A stretch of 64,000 nucleotides of DNA from Marthasterias glacialis (taxonomy: Eukaryota > Echinodermata > Asteroidea > Forcipulatida > Asteriidae): positions 9,410,629 to 9,474,628 of the forward strand of contig OU452228.1 of NCBI GenBank assembly GCA_911728455.2, given 5' to 3'. Shown one piece after another: positions 45,601-53,110 of this stretch. The notes under the pieces were generated by a model. It was not told the origin of the DNA. It saw only the letters and a program-made list of their open reading frames with translations, and ran no database searches. The stretch's first letter is position 1, and each line of letters starts with the position of its first letter. Position numbers and translations under genes: made by a program.

Positions 45601-48600
45601 ATCACTGAAATTTTGACTAGTTTGTGTTAAGATGGTTTGAAAAATTGTTCTCTGAAGAAAAAGAACCCAATCATGATTGTACAGGGTATAGATAAAAAAG
45701 TCCCATATATTTTCTCCTGTAGCCAATTAAAATATGTTCCTTATTTTTCATCATTTATAAGGTGGATCTTCCAGCAAAGTCAACAAACAGCGGTGTTGTC
45801 TGGTAAGTTTTTTTTATAATTAATATCCACAAATATTTCAGCCTTATTTTAACAGGCCTCTAACTAACCCACGGCACCCACAGCAATTGCCGTGGTGCCC
45901 TATGCTGTGGTGCCCTTTGCAAAGTTCAATATACAAATTTACATTTTCCTCATAAGAAGTGCCCCTCACCAGAGGAAAATTGCTGGCCCTTTCAAGAGTG
46001 AAGTTCAAGGCCTGTTTAAATACTCGAGGACTACAAACTACAGATAAGATCCCTCAGTATAGACCTTTATCATGCTGCCACCATCTTGATCATGTTCCCT
46101 GTATCCAATAACAGTAATAGATGCTAATATTCATTTCACAAAAAGGAACCAGACTATTTGCCCTTCCAGCCTCGGTTTGGTTACATTGGTTCGAATGGGA
46201 GAATGACAGGTTTTCTTTCAATGTAGTCAGCTTTACTTGGTTGTTTCTAATCTGCAGTAGTGGACCGAGATGCATTGCAAAGTTTGATTACGACAGTGTT
46301 AATCCTAGCGATCTCACATTCAAAGAGGGCGCTGTGATCAAGCTACTGGATAGCGCGGGTCCCCAATGGCTGAAGGGACAACACAACGGGAAGACGGGGA
46401 TCTTCCCCGATTCATACGTTGATATCATTGAAGCGCTACCTACTACCAAGAAATCAACCAGCGTCATGAATGGTAACTCAGGTACAGTATGACCAGTCGT
46501 TTAGTAAACGTAAAGCTGTTTACTTTTGTTAATGCATTACAGTTTTCCTTCTTCCGTTTCAAACTCAGTTCGCAGTCAACAAGGAAAGGGATGATGGATG
46601 GATACAGCAGAAGTATTGAATGTACTCTGCATATTTACACGACATAGAGCTTTCTATGTCAAGAGTTGTTGACCTCTCGTAAATGCAATTGCATCCACAC
46701 AGGCACTATACTTTGTTATTTATTTATTATTTTTTTTTGGGGGGGAGGGGAAAGACAAATTTGCTGAGTTAATGCATTTCCTGTGTAACATGGATTGGAA
46801 GTATTAATGCAACGTCATTAGGGTTATTTGCTAGGATCTTTGTTCACTCTAAAATGTCCAATGCCATATTTTAATTTAACTCTCAAACAGTTTAGATTTA
46901 TAATATGGTGGTATGGCTGGCCTTGATCAAACTGTAATTAGCCAAGTCCTCGGAACAACAGAACCAAACAAAATTTGCCAATTGATTTTGATTGGATGGT
47001 GAGTTATGTATTGCAGCTTACGTTTGACTAACCCCAACCCCCTAACCCATCAAAATCCAACGGCGTCATTTGTTTGACTCTGTTGGACTGAGGACTGGAC
47101 CAGTAAACTGATTATGCTTTACATGGGATCAGGCATACCACCATAATCAGAGTTCAACAGTTTAGGTGTTGTGTTTACCATATGGTGTTGGATTCTGTCT
47201 GTAAATCACTCAAGGGAGTTAGGGTTAAACCACAACTAAAAAAGTAGCCACATGATTCCTTAGTTGCATGACATGTTTATGATGTCACATAACCCTATAT
47301 GGTATGTAACCCTAGTCTGATTTGACCGACATTTCATTCTGGCAGGGAATGTAGCCACCGCAATGTACGACTTTGAAGCCGCCGAAAGCAACGAAATCAG
47401 TTTCAAGGTGAGTTAAAATTTCATTAAGGAGCACAGAGTGTTAAGAGTCTAATTAGATAATAGTCAGGCCTGCCTCTTATCACTAGCACTGTGCAAGGCC
47501 GATGTTTGAGTGGGTAAGATTGTCAGAATCTTCTATAGTAACGAAGCGATTAGAAATTCAGAAAATGTCTGAGAATATGATCAAATGAAATCATTTTTTT
47601 TTTTAGGATCTCTTGTACATCTTTGCTTATTTGACCCATACACCCATAAAGCTACATATATTTGTATGGCAATGACCCCTTTTAGACTGGTTACTGGTCC
47701 TTACATCATTTTCAGTCTGACTGTAGAAATCGAGGGCCAATCAAAAGTGCCATATCGGTAGTAGCTACCAGTCCCTGCATACAGTCAGAAGAAAATGATT
47801 TAGGGACCAGGAACCAGTCTATGACCCCTTTTTGTCACGTTTTTGTGTTATCTTCTATTCACACGAACACTTCATCACAAGCAGCTTCATCTACCATGCA
47901 GCATGGCCTTGAATAATGTTTGGTACAGTAACTAGCCTTTGAATACCACCCTTTACTGGAGAGCGCCGAGTGCTTATCCCACATTGGTGTAAGGGTAATA
48001 AAAAAACGACGACTAATAATTCCTATCTGCGTTGCAATTATTACATCTATTACATGATTTCTTGAAAACACTATCACATAATGGGATGAAACATTCACAG
48101 CTGGCTGTACGGTGTAGTTGTTGAAAACCACAAAGAAGTGTCTTTCCTATGTAGTGATTACAATCTCAAGTAAGTGCCGTTATTTTACACGCATAGGAAG
48201 GTGATAGGATCACCGTTCTCGGCCAAGTCAACGTGGAGTGGCTGCACGGAGAGGTCAGAGGCATGAAGGGGAATTTCCCTTCGGGATTTGTGGATCACAT
48301 CCCGACCAATCTACCTGCATTCACTGATAGTCCATCAGAGGTAACCTACCACACTCTCCTGCTTAAGTTCTTCTGGTATAGAAAATGCCACTAGAACTAC
48401 CATAATCAGTATCATTATAAACTTTTATGACCATGCAATGTTTCAAATCCTACTCATGTACATGGTGTTACTGCAAACCTTACTAGATTGTTTCTCCACC
48501 ATGCAATGTTTCAAATCCTACTCATGTACATGGTGTTACTGCAAACCTTACTAGATTGTATCTCCACCATGCAAAGTTTCAAATCCTACACATGTACATG

Positions 48601-51328
48601 GTGTTCCGAAAAACCTTACTAGATTGTATCTCCACCCTGCAAAGTTTCAAACCCTACTCATGTACATGGTGTTACTGCAAACCTTACTAGATTGTATCTC
48701 CACCATGCAAAGTTTCAAATCCTACTCATGTACATGGTGTTTCCACAAACCTTACTAGATTGTATCTCCACCATGCAAACTGTCAAATACTACAAAGTCA
48801 AGTTTGTCTACTGTACATGATCTGACAGATTGGTGAATGTATCGCTAAGTTTGACTTTGAGCCTGCTGCAGAAGGCGAGCTAGCCTTGAAGGTTGGGGAT
48901 CGTGTCACCCTGCTAGAGTACGTCGGTGATGACTGGCTTAGAGGGCGCTTGGGTCTGAGGGACGGTATCTTCCCTAAGTCATTCGTGGACATTGTTGGGA
49001 AGCAGATGGGTGAGTTTCCCCAGCCTCTTAGTAGTATCTTGAGGCCATCTGAATTTATGTAATATTGGCAATTCACAAGAAGTCTAAACACGGAAAGTCA
49101 ATCACTGTTTTGTGTAATTTTACGATTAAACAATAATACAGTAAGACAAAACGTTGATAAAAATTACATTTACTCCCCTTTCAAAGTCCAGATATAAATT
49201 ATGCATAATCCCCATTTTTAAGTTCTGTGTCTCATAACAACCCGCCATGCATGAGATGCAAGAATTACAGCATAACAGACCATGTAACCTCACTTGCAAA
49301 AGAGCCACAGAGCCTGGACTCTCTGCAGTCAGGATTTTCACACAGCACCGTGGAAGAATAAAATTTACTATTTGATGGAGATTGCACAGTCTGATTTTTA
49401 CCAACTTTTGATATGAAGAAAAGGGGTACATCTCAAAACTTGTGCAGCTGTTATTTGCATGACTCTTGAATTCATGTGGAAATTATGAGACAAATTTCCC
49501 ATATGACCACTGTAGTATCCTGCCTGCCAGAAAGGCAGTGGAATGTACAAGGTCAATCTTTTTTTGTAAACAAAGGTTACATTGTCGATATAAAGAAGAA
49601 AGGGACACATGTTGTAAGACTCAAATCTGAGCAGGGTGGGCAGAATTGTACATGCTCGTGTAGATGAGTTGATTTTACCAACATTTTATCGATTTTTGAT
49701 CAGTTTTATGTCATGCTAAATTTGACAGCACAAGAGTCATTTTGCCTAGGGAGCTGAGCTCAAAATATAAAACAATTCAGATGAAAAGTAATTAAGATTT
49801 GATATAATGATCTTCAAATTGATGAGAGCGTTGAGCGGCCCTGTGGGTGTGATAAAGCGTTATATAAGAACTGCATGTTTTTATAATTATCTTCACATTT
49901 GATCAACAAATGAGATTGATCTTTCAATTATCTTTTATTATGTTTTTTAATGTACAGGTAGTGCATCCGGCACAGCGTCTAGCAACGCTACATGCAAAGC
50001 CATGTACGACTTCTATGCGGAAGAGGCTGATGAGCTCACTATCGTTGTAAGATTATCTTAAATCAAGATTATCTCACATAAAGATTATCTCTGATCAAGA
50101 TTATCTCAGATTGAGATTATCTCAGATCGAGATTATATCAGATAAAAGGTTATCCTAGATCGAGATTATGCTGGATAAGGTTACCCCAAGATTATCTCTT
50201 GGGTGATAGGAATATGGTTAGGACATTCAAATCGTTGTGAGAATTGAACTGTCGCTTGGTATTTGTAAATTGTTGACAAAAATTACTGTTTTAGTTGAAA
50301 CAGTTTCCATTTTAGATGGGGTCATGGGCTAGGATGGGTCACAGTTTGGGGGCATTATTAGACCCTTGAGCTGTCATAGTTTGAGAGGATTGTTAAATCC
50401 ACATTGTTTCACCAAAAACCCACTACAGTCAAACATAATGTTAAGTTATGCATCCATACATTATAATCAATCAATAATGCGCAATGTATTAAAAAAACAA
50501 AACCCGAGCTCTAAGTATGCTTTGAAAACAAACACGAGTACATTGGAGAATTTAAGTTAATTATTAACTATCCAAATGCAAACAAATTGTATATGTATAT
50601 TATTTTGGTGTAACCCAACACTGGTGTGTGGTAAGCACTGTACGCTCAGTGCTTTCTGAGTTCTGTTGGACAAAAAAACACAAGTTACCTGGGTGGGATT
50701 CTAACCAATGATCCCCACATTCTCATTTGGTGCTCGATATTAGTGGCAGGGTATAACCTCCTCCTATTGTGTCTTCATTGTGTTCTGGGAATCTCTGGAA
50801 TTCTTTTGAGGATTTTAGGGGTGGGTACTTCTGTACAAGAGGGGAAGCGTGTGTTAAGAGTATGGGAACATTTGGTGGGGGGGAGGGCCTCCCTCTGCCA
50901 CATATCGGGCATGGTATATACATTCTAGAGCAGGGCCCAATTTCACGGCTCTGCTTAGCGCGGAAATATGCGCTTACAGCCACAGTTTGGTGTGTTTTAC
51001 AGGGTACCTTAAGCACGGAATTCTGTGGTAAGCAGAGCTATGAATTTGGGCGCTGATGTCTGAACTGCTAGACCACCGAGCCAATAATCTCAGAAACAGC
51101 TTCAAATTTAGACAAATTTGAACAAACTGTGATGGCAAATGATTGTGGCATTGTGAGGAAACTGTGCTCGGAGGTTTACAAATCCACTCAATGGATAACT
51201 TTCTTTTTCTTTATTCACAGAATGGTGATGTCATTGAGATCTTGGAGCATGTGAGTGCTGATTGGCTGAAGGGACGACTGAAAGGAAAGACGGGCAAGTT
51301 CCCCAAAGCATTTGTCGATATCAGATGA
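33602..51328 (+). CDS. SH3D19: SH3D19 (EBP/Eve-1) homologue with six SH3 domains, 17 coding exons
   Basis: Coding exons: 33602-33674, 34541-34628, 36442-36485, 37192-37351, 37999-38249, 38609-40182, 40672-40875, 43015-43083, 44061-44192, 44971-45150, 45762-45802, 46258-46481, 47346-47407, 48197-48340, 48829-49009, 49958-50046, 51221-51328. All phases join; 1207 residues. First ATG after an in-frame TAA (33515-33517). Layout: proline-rich region with PTIIR-type motifs (1-800), duplicated Ala/Ser-rich module (about 505-615), [12 protein letters not shown] then [11 protein letters not shown] (human: PKPGHPLYSKYM..VPHGIA), and six SH3 domains (about 801-858, 870-925, 940-1000, 1014-1075, 1083-1140, 1152-1207). 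Human SH3D19 (790 residues, five SH3s) binds endophilins and ADAM tails and acts in EGFR-ligand shedding and endocytosis; the same role here is inference. Confidence 0.93.
34541..34628 (+). CDS. SH3D19: SH3D19 exon 2
   Basis: An 88-bp exon, Ser/Asn/Asp-rich (residues 25-54), between acceptor GTGTAG and donor GTACTT. No recognisable domain; support comes from intact phases on both sides (phase 1 in, phase 2 out) and an open frame. Confidence 0.7.
34672..35045 (+). repeat. MITE-like repeat, promoter-side copy 2
   Basis: Direct copy of 30660-31035: GGCTAAAATGCCGTATACGG, TGCCACTTTATCTCCCTTTA, CGTCTACATTGGGCTTGACA, AATTCCTCGAGAGGAATATT. In SH3D19 intron 2. Confidence 0.85.
35270..35490. mobile_element. 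Fused inverted SINE pair with heads deleted
   Basis: Left half reads minus-strand SINE body (ACCCATACACCAATGTGTGT..CCAAGTCC), then CTCGTGTGGGATTC is followed directly by GGAATATGCCTGTTGA and a plus-strand body and tail (CAGGACTCAGGGAAAGTACT..TATCCCCGATGC). Both tRNA heads are missing at the junction near 35347-35355. Confidence 0.75.
36442..36485 (+). CDS. SH3D19: SH3D19 exon 3
   Basis: A 44-bp exon, [16 protein letters not shown] (residues 54-69), basic and proline-rich, a possible SH3 ligand. Acceptor TTTCACAG, donor GTAATG. Phases fit both neighbours. Confidence 0.75.
36895..37085 (+). mobile_element. tRNA-derived SINE (family 1)
   Basis: GCTCGGTGGTCTAGTGGTAA, B box variant GGTTTGAATCC, CAGGACTCAGGGAAAGTACT and CAGTGCTTAACACACATGGG. 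In SH3D19 intron 3, about 110 bp before exon 4. Confidence 0.85.
37192..37351 (+). CDS. SH3D19: SH3D19 exon 4
   Basis: Residues 69-122: [17 protein letters not shown] followed by a near repeat, [11 protein letters not shown], so RPASVHL occurs twice. Acceptor TTGTACAG. The donor must be AAAAA/GTATGA at 37352, because it alone gives the phase needed by exon 5 (Lys-Arg-Pro-Glu across the junction). Confidence 0.75.
37410..37755. repeat. CCCTCCTAC repeat, uninterrupted copy
   Basis: AACCCTCCTACTATTGTAAC at the start, GATAGTAGGAGGGTTGACTT in the middle and a degenerate GGGAGGGATAAT end. The CACATACCATCATATTGCAG block appears twice in variants. Confidence 0.75.
37999..38249 (+). CDS. SH3D19: SH3D19 exon 5
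   Basis: Residues 122-206, [17 protein letters not shown] then Ser/Pro/Ala-rich sequence. Acceptor CACCAG, donor GTGAGT after ENRSG. Low-complexity adaptor sequence without a known domain. Confidence 0.82.
38609..40182 (+). CDS. SH3D19: SH3D19 exon 6: long proline-rich exon with duplicated module
   Basis: A 1574-bp exon for residues 206-730. The first part has many PxxP segments ([39 protein letters not shown]), probable SH3 and EVH1-type ligands. From about 39430 to 39840 it becomes Ala/Ser-rich and helical, with two copies of a 40-50 residue unit sharing NxTAED..NIG and S.GRKA.SS...IAK. It ends with [15 protein letters not shown] and KVPPPR. Acceptor CTCTCAG, donor AGG/GTGAGT. Confidence 0.9.
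40183..40671. other. SH3D19 intron 6, no other feature
   Basis: A short direct duplication, TATAGAATGTCAACTGCCAT, near 40242-40290. Nothing else recognised. Confidence 0.5.
40672..40875 (+). CDS. SH3D19: SH3D19 exon 7: linker before SH3-1
   Basis: A 204-bp phase 0-0 exon for residues 731-798, Lys/Pro/Ser-rich and ending [16 protein letters not shown]. The end matches human LPPRPKPGHPLYSKYM, the most diagnostic SH3D19 segment outside the SH3s. Acceptor CTCAAAG, donor GTAGGT. Confidence 0.93.
41262..41640. mobile_element. Head-to-head SINE pair (family 1)
   Basis: Minus-strand copy (41262-41455; tail TAGATGTTAATTTTTGCATC, B box complement GGATTCGAACC) abuts a plus-strand copy (41455-41640; TCTAGTTGGTAAGACATCTG, GGTTCGAATCC). 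Heads face each other over a few bases. Confidence 0.88.
42215..42560. mobile_element. MITE, second copy of the 19996-20372 family
   Basis: ATGTTTACAGATTTACATAT.. through CCAATGTTGAGCTGAGGCTTTAA; the left terminus is lost or diverged. Confidence 0.8.
43015..43083 (+). CDS. SH3D19: SH3D19 exon 8: SH3-1, first half
   Basis: A 69-bp phase 0-0 exon: [20 protein letters not shown] followed by GFK. It has a canonical ALYDY motif; the human first SH3 is degenerate at this site. Acceptor CTTGTAG, donor GTAAAA. Confidence 0.93.
43245..43640 (+). mobile_element. tRNA-derived SINE (family 2)
   Basis: GGTGTCGTGGTTGAGCAGTT head, GTGGGTTTGAGTCCTGTTCG B-box region, then ACTGCTTTGTCCTTTGGGCG, GTAAAGCTGTAGGTTTCATG. 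In SH3D19 intron 8. Confidence 0.8.
44061..44192 (+). CDS. SH3D19: SH3D19 exon 9: SH3-1, second half
   Basis: Phase 0-0 exon for residues 822-865: [20 protein letters not shown] with the SH3 Trp, then [11 protein letters not shown] with the G..P signature (Phe in place of the usual Tyr). Together with exon 8 this makes a complete SH3 fold. Acceptor GGCGCAG, donor GTACGT. Confidence 0.94.
44971..45150 (+). CDS. SH3D19: SH3D19 exon 10: SH3-2
   Basis: One 180-bp exon with a whole SH3 (residues 866-925): [41 protein letters not shown] is changed to AVFSF, and the last Tyr of PANYV is His. Aligns with human SH3-2 (GIFPANYVKV). Acceptor CCTACAG, donor GTAAGT. Confidence 0.94.
45300..45570 (+). repeat. 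Degenerate tandem repeat, about 55-bp period
   Basis: Four to five units built on CAACATGAATAAACATTCAG and TTTATTTTTAAATCAACGAG with variation. In SH3D19 intron 10. Confidence 0.7.
45762..45802 (+). CDS. SH3D19: SH3D19 exon 11: 41-bp linker
   Basis: Encodes [13 protein letters not shown] plus two bases of a Cys codon. It corresponds to the human linker after SH3-2 (IDIPEG..). Acceptor TTATAAG is weak; donor GTAAGT is strong. Confidence 0.8.
45855..46015 (+). repeat. Dispersed GGTGCCC repeat family
   Basis: GCCGTGGTGCCCTATGCTGT and GGTGCCCTTTGC, then CATTTTCCTCATAAGAAGTG; closest to the copy at 3175-3350. Confidence 0.6.
46258..46481 (+). CDS. SH3D19: SH3D19 exon 12: SH3-3
   Basis: Residues 939-1014, whole SH3: [42 protein letters not shown]. 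Human SH3-3 reads KGSRCVARFEY..GIFPLNFVEPVEDYP, so synteny of domains holds. Acceptor CTGCAG, donor GTACAG. Confidence 0.95.
46830..47230. mobile_element. Inverted-repeat element
   Basis: ATAATATGGTGGTATG..CTTGATC at the left and GATCAGGCATACCACCATAA at the right pair; ACAGTTTAGA / CAACAGTTTAGG and TAACTC / CTCAAGGGAGTTAGGGTTA mark the ends. In SH3D19 intron 12. Confidence 0.65.
47346..47407 (+). CDS. SH3D19: SH3D19 exon 13: SH3-4, first half
   Basis: A 62-bp exon: [20 protein letters not shown] then Lys (residues 1014-1034), the RT-loop half of an SH3. Acceptor TGGCAG, donor GTGAGT; the intron sits at the same place as in SH3-1. Confidence 0.94.
47676..47826. mobile_element. MITE, about 150 bp
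   Basis: GACTGGTTACTGGTCCTTAC and ATTTTCAGTCTGACTGTA pair with TACAGTCAGAAGAAAATGAT and GGGACCAGGAACCAGTCTA. Ends flanked by ATGACCCCTTTT direct repeats (47670 and 47820), a possible target duplication. Confidence 0.8.
48197..48340 (+). CDS. SH3D19: SH3D19 exon 14: SH3-4, second half
   Basis: Phase 0-0 exon for residues 1035-1082: [33 protein letters not shown] and a short Pro/Ser linker. It has the Trp and FPSGF signature. Acceptor CGCATAG, donor GTAACC. Confidence 0.94.
48420..48795 (+). repeat. 68-bp minisatellite, about 5.4 units
   Basis: CCATGCAATGTTTCAAATCC begins at 48431 and 48499 and then every 68 bp with point changes; each unit also has CTCATGTACATGGTGTTACT and ACCTTACTAGATTG. 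It ends about 35 bp before SH3D19 exon 15. Confidence 0.93.
48829..49009 (+). CDS. SH3D19: SH3D19 exon 15: SH3-5
   Basis: Single-exon SH3, residues 1083-1143: [42 protein letters not shown]. Acceptor TGACAG, donor GTGAGT. With five SH3s in human, this or SH3-4 is the extra copy. Confidence 0.94.
49958..50046 (+). CDS. SH3D19: SH3D19 exon 16: SH3-6, first half
   Basis: Residues 1143-1172: Gly/Ser/Ala linker then [18 protein letters not shown]. Matches human KAKALYDFRGENEDEL of the last SH3. Acceptor TGTACAG, donor GTAAGA, which lies at the edge of a 16-bp tandem array. Confidence 0.93.
50047..50180 (+). repeat. 16-bp tandem array starting at a splice donor
   Basis: GATTATCT starts at 50051, 50067, 50083, 50099, 50115 and 50131, an exact 16-bp period, then decays. 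The first unit overlaps the GTAAGATTATCT donor of SH3D19 exon 16. Confidence 0.93.
50610..50725 (-). mobile_element. tRNA-derived SINE (family 1), partial
   Basis: ACTGGTGTGTGGTAAGCACT, TTTCTGAGTTCTGTTG and GGGTGGGATTCTAACC (degraded B box complement). Confidence 0.65.
50728..50925. repeat. Relative of the 1.9-kb palindrome
   Basis: TTTGGTGCTCGATATTAGTG..GCAGGGTATA at the left and GCCACATATCGGGCATGGTA at the right repeat the arm sequence of 1875-2069, with about 130 bp between. Confidence 0.6.
50930..51055. mobile_element. Short MITE, about 125 bp
   Basis: GGGCCCAATTTCACGGCTCTGC and GTAAGCAGAGCTATGAATTTGGGC are inverted ends. In SH3D19 intron 16. Confidence 0.85.
51221..51328 (+). CDS. SH3D19: SH3D19 exon 17: SH3-6, second half and stop
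   Basis: Residues 1173-1207: [37 protein letters not shown] at 51326-51328. The last SH3 ends at the C-terminus as in human. Acceptor TTCACAG. Confidence 0.95.
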   Translation, partial: NGDVIEILEHVSADWLKGRLKGKTGKFPKAFVDIR

Positions 51329-52724
51329 TGTCATCATCTGAATCGCCGTGAATATGTAAATTTATAATATGCAAAATAGCAATTTATTTATCATATATTT
51401 TTAGCCAGTTCCTGCTGAGTATTTTGTGATGAATAATTAACGTGCATGTTTCTTAAGAATAACAAGTAATACATCCAAATAATTTCCCAAGTTGTTAATG
51501 TTAATATTTTTTTTTTTCACTGCGCGCAAACATTCTACTTATATTATGAGTTTAAGGTGGGCACCTGTTAGATCTTGATACAGTCCTATAGAGATGAAAA
51601 GCAGAAAAGATTGCGGAGCGAATTGCTGCTCAGCAAAACTTGGCAGGAAACCAGTCACAAAAATGATCCTATGACATGGCATTTTTGGCTGGTAACCTAT
51701 TTCGGGTTGAGCACAATTGTTTTGTGCATAGCTAATTTTTGTGCTTATGAAATTGTGCTCAGAGGATGATACAGCTATCTTTGTCTAAAATCCTGACTGT
51801 GTTAATGCTACTCCTCGTTGCACTGAAGCAGGAGCCAGGCTGTTTTACTTTTCAGCCTGGATCTGGTTATACATTGATTTGAATTGGAAGACGAAACAAA
51901 ATGGCTGCAGCCTTATGTAGGGGTATAGATCCCTTGCATTGACATCACACTCGGCCACCGTCTGCCCATGTTCTGCCATTTTGGAAGTCAAATTGCATGT
52001 AAAGATGATGCGCATGTCTAATTGGCACGTGTCGCCTAAAATACACACTGCATAGTAACACTCAGGGAATCAGACTCCCAGAATGGTGCAACCAAGATTT
52101 ATCATGGGTGATGTCGTCTGGTGAATTGGGTCAATTGGTAAAAACTGCATGGCATGGGCTTTTAATATGGAAACTCAAGATTTAATGTAGAAAAAAATGA
52201 TTAGAATTAATTGTTACTCTAAATATAGATGACCAGCAAAATTATGTCTCTTTGTAGAAAACGCTCAAAATGTATAAACAAGCGGGCAATTTCATGGAAA
52301 TATTGAGCACAAGAGGACCCTAGTTTTCCAAAAGCTGTTTTCTAAAGCAGAAACAAAAATGCATAAACATTAGCGTACTTCATAAACAGTGAGCCGGCAG
52401 GTGTGAATTGTTGTGTCCTTTTAGCTCACAAAAAAGCCACTTCCTAGTTGTAGCCTGCTATTTTCCTAACTTATATTGAGCAGGGCTATAGAATAAAAAT
52501 GAGATAGATGTATGTGAGCAGCATACTTTGGCTGATCGGTTTTTCCTCAAATTGGGCTCCCATTTCATGGAGCCATTTAAAGCCGAAAGTAAAGGATTAG
52601 GAACTTTAAAAAAAAAGGACGGAAACAAAAAGTTTCAATCTGAAAGCAGTAGCGAACTTGAAGATAAATTTGTCTGTCAAAGTCGAGGAAATATCATTTA
52701 AATACCCCACAAATCATTTTATGT
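51329..52724. other. SH3D19 3' flank / probable 3' UTR start
   Basis: AT-rich, no gene. MITE fragments near 51700-51770 and 52550; a candidate poly(A) hexamer at 52492. Confidence 0.5.
52492..52497 (+). terminator. Candidate SH3D19 poly(A) signal AATAAA
   Basis: First canonical hexamer I noticed downstream of the SH3D19 stop, about 1.16 kb away. Other AATAAA sites follow (for example near 53576 and 57400), so the true end is unknown. Confidence 0.2.
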
Positions 52725-53110
52725 GTATTCACCCATACACCAATAGGTTTTCTTGAATCCTATTTAGAAAAAAAACCCAGGCATATTACTTGGGTTGGAT
52801 TCAAACCCACGACCTTCGGCCATTCTAGAGCTGATGTCTTACCACTAGACCACCGAGTTTGCCCGGTAGCTAGAGGTAGTTCAAATCCTATATTTTAGCA
52901 GTCTCTAGCTGACCGGGCAAACTTGGTGGTCTTGTGGTAAGATATCTACTGCAGATAGGCAAAGGTCATCGGTTCGAATCCCAACCGAGTAATATATGCC
53001 TGTGGTTTTTTTCCACAGACTCGGGGGGGGGGGGGGGGAAGGACACAATCGGTGTATGGGTAAAAACACAAATAATATTATTTATCTCCAATGCAAATAT
53101 AACACCTATT
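52725..53110. mobile_element. Head-to-head SINE pair (family 1), second case
   Basis: Minus copy 52725-52890 (CACTAGACCACCGAGTTTGC) and plus copy 52905-53110 (GACCGGGCAAACTTGGTGGT, exact B box GGTTCGAATCC near 52973). A 14-base G run is at about 53025-53038. Confidence 0.88.

Noticed and set aside
45762..45802. Exon 11 of SH3D19 as possible spurious mini-exon
   Set aside because: Kept: both splice sites fit phase, and the join to CSGPRC matches the human linker before SH3-3; without it the frame into exon 12 fails.
48420..48795. CRISPR-like array
   Set aside because: Direct repeats are contiguous without unique spacers, in an animal intron; a minisatellite. The same holds for 56030-56775.
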